This document shows positions 15,075-17,232 of a stretch of DNA of 17,232 nucleotides, in pieces. Source of the DNA: Sporomusaceae bacterium (lineage in GTDB: Bacteria; Bacillota_C; Negativicutes; Sporomusales_B; UBA7701); assembly GCA_022839045.1 (NCBI GenBank), contig JALHDI010000106.1, forward strand, positions 1 through 17,232. The letters run 5' to 3'. The notes beneath the pieces are model-generated. The model did no database searches. It was given only the letters and a program-made list of their open reading frames with translations, and was not told the DNA's origin. The first letter of the stretch is position 1. Every line of letters starts with the position of its first letter. Position numbers and translations under genes: made by a program.

Positions 15075-15638
15075 ATGGCAATAACGGCAACGGGGCTTTC
15101 CGGCGGTAGCGTCGAATACTACGCCCGGATCAGCGCCGAAAAGGAAACAATCAAGAATCAGGCTGCCGCACTCGAAAATGTCGCCCAAAACGTCAAGGCC
15201 AAACTCGACGTATTCGCCCCGACCGGACTGTTCGCCTACCTCTACGACAACAACAAAAGCAGTTCCGCATTCCGCGATTTTGCGGTCAACGCCCTCCGCG
15301 GCCTGGTCAAAAGCTACAACGAACTCAACGAAGTGAGCGCCTCCTCCGACCGGCTGAGCGACGAGGGCAAAGCACTGCTCGACAGGGTAAAATCCCTGCT
15401 AAGCGGTTCCTCCGGGGAAAAGCTGCGGAAAATCGGCATCGGGCTCGACCAGGCGACCGGCGCCCTGCGCTTCGACGAGCAGCGGTTTGCCGACTCGCTC
15501 CTCGAAGACCCTCAGGGAGTACGAGACTTGCTGCTCAATAAAAACGGTCTTGGGCCGGTGATCCAGCTAACCATCGACAACATGCTGGCCCAATCCGCCA
15601 CCTGCTATTTCAACGCGTCGTTCATCCTCAACGCCTAA
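15075..15638 (+). CDS. Mini FliD-like protein (FliD C-terminal domain fragment as its own gene)
   Basis: A 187-residue protein of unknown function between fliD and fliS. The opening helix (VEYYARISAEKETIKNQAAAL) and the block LRGLVKSYNELNEVS are followed by LRKIGIGLDQATGALRFDEQ and FADSLLEDPQGVRDLLL, which follow the FliD C-terminal domain pattern (Lxx-IGI-x-D-G-LxxDExxFxxxLxxDPxxV). It has no FliD N-terminal domain and no C-terminal cap coiled coil. GGAGGG lies 8 bases before the ATG at 15075, so it is translated as a gene in its own right within the operon. It could be a partial duplication of fliD that took on an accessory role at the cap or in export. The similarity is from pattern recognition, not alignment. 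Confidence 0.75.
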   Translation: MAITATGLSGGSVEYYARISAEKETIKNQAAALENVAQNVKAKLDVFAPTGLFAYLYDNNKSSSAFRDFAVNALRGLVKSYNELNEVSASSDRLSDEGKALLDRVKSLLSGSSGEKLRKIGIGLDQATGALRFDEQRFADSLLEDPQGVRDLLLNKNGLGPVIQLTIDNMLAQSATCYFNASFILNA

Positions 15639-15727
15639 GCGGCAAGAAACGACAGCTCCCCCCGTTCCCGCTGCCTTTTCAAAACATATTCGTGTCAGCG
15701 GAGCAAGGACATAGGAGGAAGATACGT

Positions 15728-16120
15728 ATGGATGCTTCCACGACCGCCAGTGCATACAGAACCCAGCAAATCATGACCGCCTCCCCGGAAGAACTGACCC
15801 TGATGCTATACAACGGCGCCATCCGCTTCGTCAGCGAAAGCATCCAGAGCCTCGAGGCAGGGAACCTGGAAAAATCGCACAACGCCAATATAAGGGCCCA
15901 GAACATCGTCCGCGAATTCATGGCCACCCTCGACCTGCGTTACGACATCGCGAAAAATCTGCTGGCCCTCTACGACTACATCGAACACTGCCTCATACAG
16001 GGCAACACCCACAAAGACAAATCGCAGCTCGAGCAGGCCCGCTCGATGCTCCAGGAACTCCGCGACGCCTGGATCGAGGCGATGAAACAAGTCAAGCTGG
16101 CAAAGGTGGTCGGAAGATAA
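15728..16120 (+). CDS. fliS: Flagellin export chaperone FliS
   Basis: A 130-residue four-helix FliS with the diagnostic ASPEELTLMLYNGAIRF segment near the N-terminus (residues 18-34) and the helix LLALYDYIEHCLIQGN around 78-93. FliS binds the C-terminus of flagellin in the cytoplasm, prevents early polymerisation and escorts it to the export gate. The open frame begins at 15692, but AGGAGGAA at 15713-15720 fixes the ATG at 15728. Its stop TAA overlaps the ATG of fliT by one base (TAATG), so the two are coupled. Confidence 0.96.
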   Translation: MDASTTASAYRTQQIMTASPEELTLMLYNGAIRFVSESIQSLEAGNLEKSHNANIRAQNIVREFMATLDLRYDIAKNLLALYDYIEHCLIQGNTHKDKSQLEQARSMLQELRDAWIEAMKQVKLAKVVGR

Positions 16121-16458
16121 TGGTAGTCAAGTCGGCGAAAGACCTATGGTGCGACTATCTATTCCTGACGAGGGAAATGGCCAAATTCCTCGCGAAAGAG
16201 GATCTGGATATGTTCCAAAGCCTGATGGAACAGCGGGAACACCTCCAGCAACTGATAGACGACAACGCCGACAAGGATTTCGCCGCCTCCGCCGAGGGGC
16301 GAAAAATACTCGCCATGATTCGCGACATCAACGCCGGCGTCTCCTTAGCCATCAACGGCCGTTACAGCCGAAACAAACAATTTGACCATGTCGACCAGGC
16401 ATATGCCGGAGGAAGCGTTATCGCCCCCGCCGGCAGCCGGATGAACAGAATCGGCTGA
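16120..16458 (+). CDS. fliT: FliT-like flagellar chaperone
   Basis: A 112-residue, mainly helical protein (LWCDYLFLTREMAKFLAKED, then MEQREHLQQLIDDNA) with the size, helix pattern and position of FliT, the chaperone for FliD. It starts at the ATG overlapping the fliS stop. The C-terminus ends in SRMNRIG, which resembles endings I recall for homologues in Negativicutes. FliT sequences vary widely, so the call rests mostly on position after fliS and on helical pattern. An ORF without a standard start codon overlaps its end. Confidence 0.75.
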   Translation: MVVKSAKDLWCDYLFLTREMAKFLAKEDLDMFQSLMEQREHLQQLIDDNADKDFAASAEGRKILAMIRDINAGVSLAINGRYSRNKQFDHVDQAYAGGSVIAPAGSRMNRIG

Positions 16459-16829
16459 CATCGCTCGGCCAACTCAAGCAAGACCTTGTCGAAATATCGG
16501 ACGCCGCCCAAGAACTTCTTGCCGAACAACTCCCGGCTGCCGCGAAAACCGCAGCCGACACCCCGTTCGAACTCAGCGAAAGCGACAAAGCCAAAATCCA
16601 GCTCATCGAAGACTTCATCCGCACCCTCACCGGCAAAAAAATCAAATTCGTCATCCCCCAGGCCCGCGCAATCAGACTCGACATCGCCGACCGGACCACC
16701 CTCCGTCTCGACGGCAAGTCCGTCACCAACCACCGCCAACCAGCTCCAGGGCCAGTTCCAGCGCAGCGGCGTATTCCTGCGCGAGAGGGCGGAGTGGGGA
16801 CCGTACAGCAAGTCGACCTAGCCGTATAA
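16386..16829 (+). pseudogene. Start-less, probably truncated ORF following fliT
   Basis: A frame open from 16386 to a TAA at 16827-16829 has no ATG, GTG or TTG near its beginning, so it is easily missed. From about 16455 it reads convincing protein: SLGQLKQDLVEISDAAQELL, then LSESDKAKIQLIEDFIRTLTGKKIKF. I recall hypothetical proteins of this pattern (a KIxxIExFIxxLTGKK block) in related bacteria, usually longer, with a C-terminal beta domain that is absent here; the last 40 residues are P/R-rich and look out of frame. CTG at 16455 or a frameshift joining it to the in-frame ATG at 16441 are possible starts. I take it as a decayed or frameshifted gene of unknown function in the fliS-fliT operon. 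Confidence 0.5.
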
Positions 16830-16842
16830 GTCGGCCGCCCAG

Positions 16843-16903
16843 CACCCCCCATCTGCGACATTGCTCCTCAGAGCGCTTGCATCTGGAGGGTTCTGAACGG
16901 CCT
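16843..16903 (+). repeat. Structured hairpin repeat, copy 2
   Basis: Same orientation and layout as 763-825. ATCTGC, TTGCTCCTC, GAGCG and CTTGCATCTG are shared, followed by a matching TTCTGAACGGCC (copy 1: TTTTGAGCGGCC). The outer stem pairs 16844-16851 with 16884-16891 over 7 of 8 positions; compared with copy 1, two pairs changed on both sides (T-A to C-G and G-C to C-G). It lies just after the last ORF of the flagellar cluster. Confidence 0.7.
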
Positions 16904-16929
16904 CCGTTGTAGCGGAATAACTGTCTACC

Positions 16930-16954
16930 AAGACCCGGCCGTCGCCGGGTCTTT
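16930..16954 (+). terminator. Intrinsic terminator closing the flagellar cluster
   Basis: AAGACCCGGC (16930-16939) pairs perfectly with GCCGGGTCTT (16944-16953), 10 bp with loop CGTC. The U-tract is short (CTTT then CCC), so it may be only moderately efficient, but its place after the last ORF and the repeat fits the end of the transcript. Confidence 0.7.
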
Positions 16955-16984
16955 CCCGTGCATAAAAATGAGCCTCCGGCCCTA

Positions 16985-17012
16985 TTTACATTCTGGGTGA
17001 ATATGGTAAAAT
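16985..17012 (+). promoter_or_regulatory. Sigma-A-type promoter with extended -10
   Basis: TTTACA (16985-16990), 16 bases, then TAAAAT (17007-17012) with TG at 17004-17005 one base before the -10. Each hexamer matches 5 of 6 of the consensus. Transcription would start near 17019 and run through the unassigned leader-like region at the right end. GCCGAATAA at 17019 resembles a sigma-28 -10 but has no -35 at the right distance. Confidence 0.5.
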
Positions 17013-17039
17013 ACTATTGCCGAATAATCTGACAATATA

Positions 17040-17200
17040 AAAAAACCGCCACACAACGGACGATGCGGCGAGAAGGTGGCAAAATGGCCGGAGTCTCGGC
17101 TCTGACCCCCTACGGAACTTACAGCGCCTGCCGCTCGACCTCCTGGCTTAGCATAAAGTAATTACCGTATTTTTTTACTTGCTTTTTTTTGCCACCGTCC
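17040..17200 (+). other. Unassigned structured leader region with a 25-codon ORF
   Basis: No recognised gene or RNA family is found in 16955-17232. A short ORF at 17084-17161 (begins MAGVSALTPYG, ends WLSIK) has AAGGTG 5 bases upstream. The sequence around its ribosome site, GGTGGCAAAA (17075-17084), pairs perfectly with TTTTGCCACC (17187-17196), and its GTGGC can alternatively pair with GCCAC at 17048-17052. A weak AAGTAA/TTACTT hairpin (17156-17161 with 17175-17180) precedes an eight-T run. This may be a 5' regulatory leader for the next gene outside the window. No known riboswitch consensus was recognised. Confidence 0.35.
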
Positions 17201-17207
17201 TTATAAT
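17179..17207 (+). promoter_or_regulatory. Candidate sigma-A promoter towards the gene beyond the right edge
   Basis: TTGCTT (17179-17184), 17 bases, then TATAAT (17202-17207). The -10 is perfect and the -35 matches 3 of 6. No start codon with a ribosome site follows before the window ends, so the gene it would serve lies outside. Confidence 0.35.
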
Positions 17208-17232
17208 TTGGGGTAAAGAACCTTTTGCTTAG

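Noticed and set aside
17040..17200. T-box, cobalamin riboswitch, c-di-GMP riboswitch or SRP RNA
   Set aside because: GGTGGC and GCCACC resemble pieces of such motifs, but the full conserved cores (for example the T-box AGGGTGGNACCGCG block or the SRP GGAAGCAGC-type loop) are absent.
1..17232. CRISPR arrays, tRNA or rRNA genes, insertion sequences
   Set aside because: No regularly spaced direct repeats, no tRNA T-loop or rRNA signatures and no transposase motifs were found in any frame.

Overview
The window is a late flagellar gene cluster from a GC-rich, low-redundancy Gram-positive-lineage bacterium. Gene content and order (comF, a YvyF/TIGR03826 protein, flgM-flgN-flgK-flgL-DUF6470-fliW-csrA, flagellin, flaG-fliD-fliS-fliT) are typical of Firmicutes. 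From memory of similar clusters I lean towards Sporomusa-type Negativicutes, but this was not checked by any search.

Layout. Positions 1-815 hold the tail of a probable RecD2-like helicase and comF (competence-type phosphoribosyltransferase), ending in a structured repeat. An HD-GYP domain gene converges on them from the minus strand (899-1501) with its own strong terminator. From 1671 all genes read on the plus strand. First comes the zinc-ribbon regulator yvyF. Next is the hook-filament junction operon flgM, flgN, flgK, flgL, a short DUF6470-like gene, fliW and csrA, closed by a terminator at 6935-6973. The flagellin gene follows with a textbook sigma-28 promoter, a long leader and its own terminator. 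Then come two large, more AT-rich glycosyltransferase genes (a GT2-TPR protein and a TPR-GT4-methyltransferase fusion) that probably glycosylate flagellin. After those a sigma-28 promoter leads into flaG, fliD, a mini-FliD-like gene, fliS, fliT and a decayed or truncated ORF. The last 400 bases hold a second copy of the structured repeat, a terminator, and an unassigned leader-like region with promoters pointing out of the window.

How it works together. FlgM holds sigma-28 until the hook-basal body is finished. FlgN, FliS, FliT and FliW are chaperones or partners for FlgK/FlgL, flagellin and FliD. FliW and CsrA form the partner switch that controls flagellin translation, and the flagellin leader shows a GGA-in-loop hairpin plus a GGA in the Shine-Dalgarno sequence, as expected for CsrA. 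Three or four sigma-28-like promoters can be read directly.

Main oddities: one apparent frameshift near the end of flgN and two compensating ones inside flagellin (the ORF stays open but its middle third is nonsense); a sigma-28 promoter embedded in an intrinsic terminator before flgM; a pair of dispersed hairpin repeats with compensatory base changes at the two ends of the cluster; a mini-FliD paralogue; and a candidate RNA switch with a 25-codon ORF at the right end. Possible sequencing or assembly errors should be ruled out first for the frameshifts.
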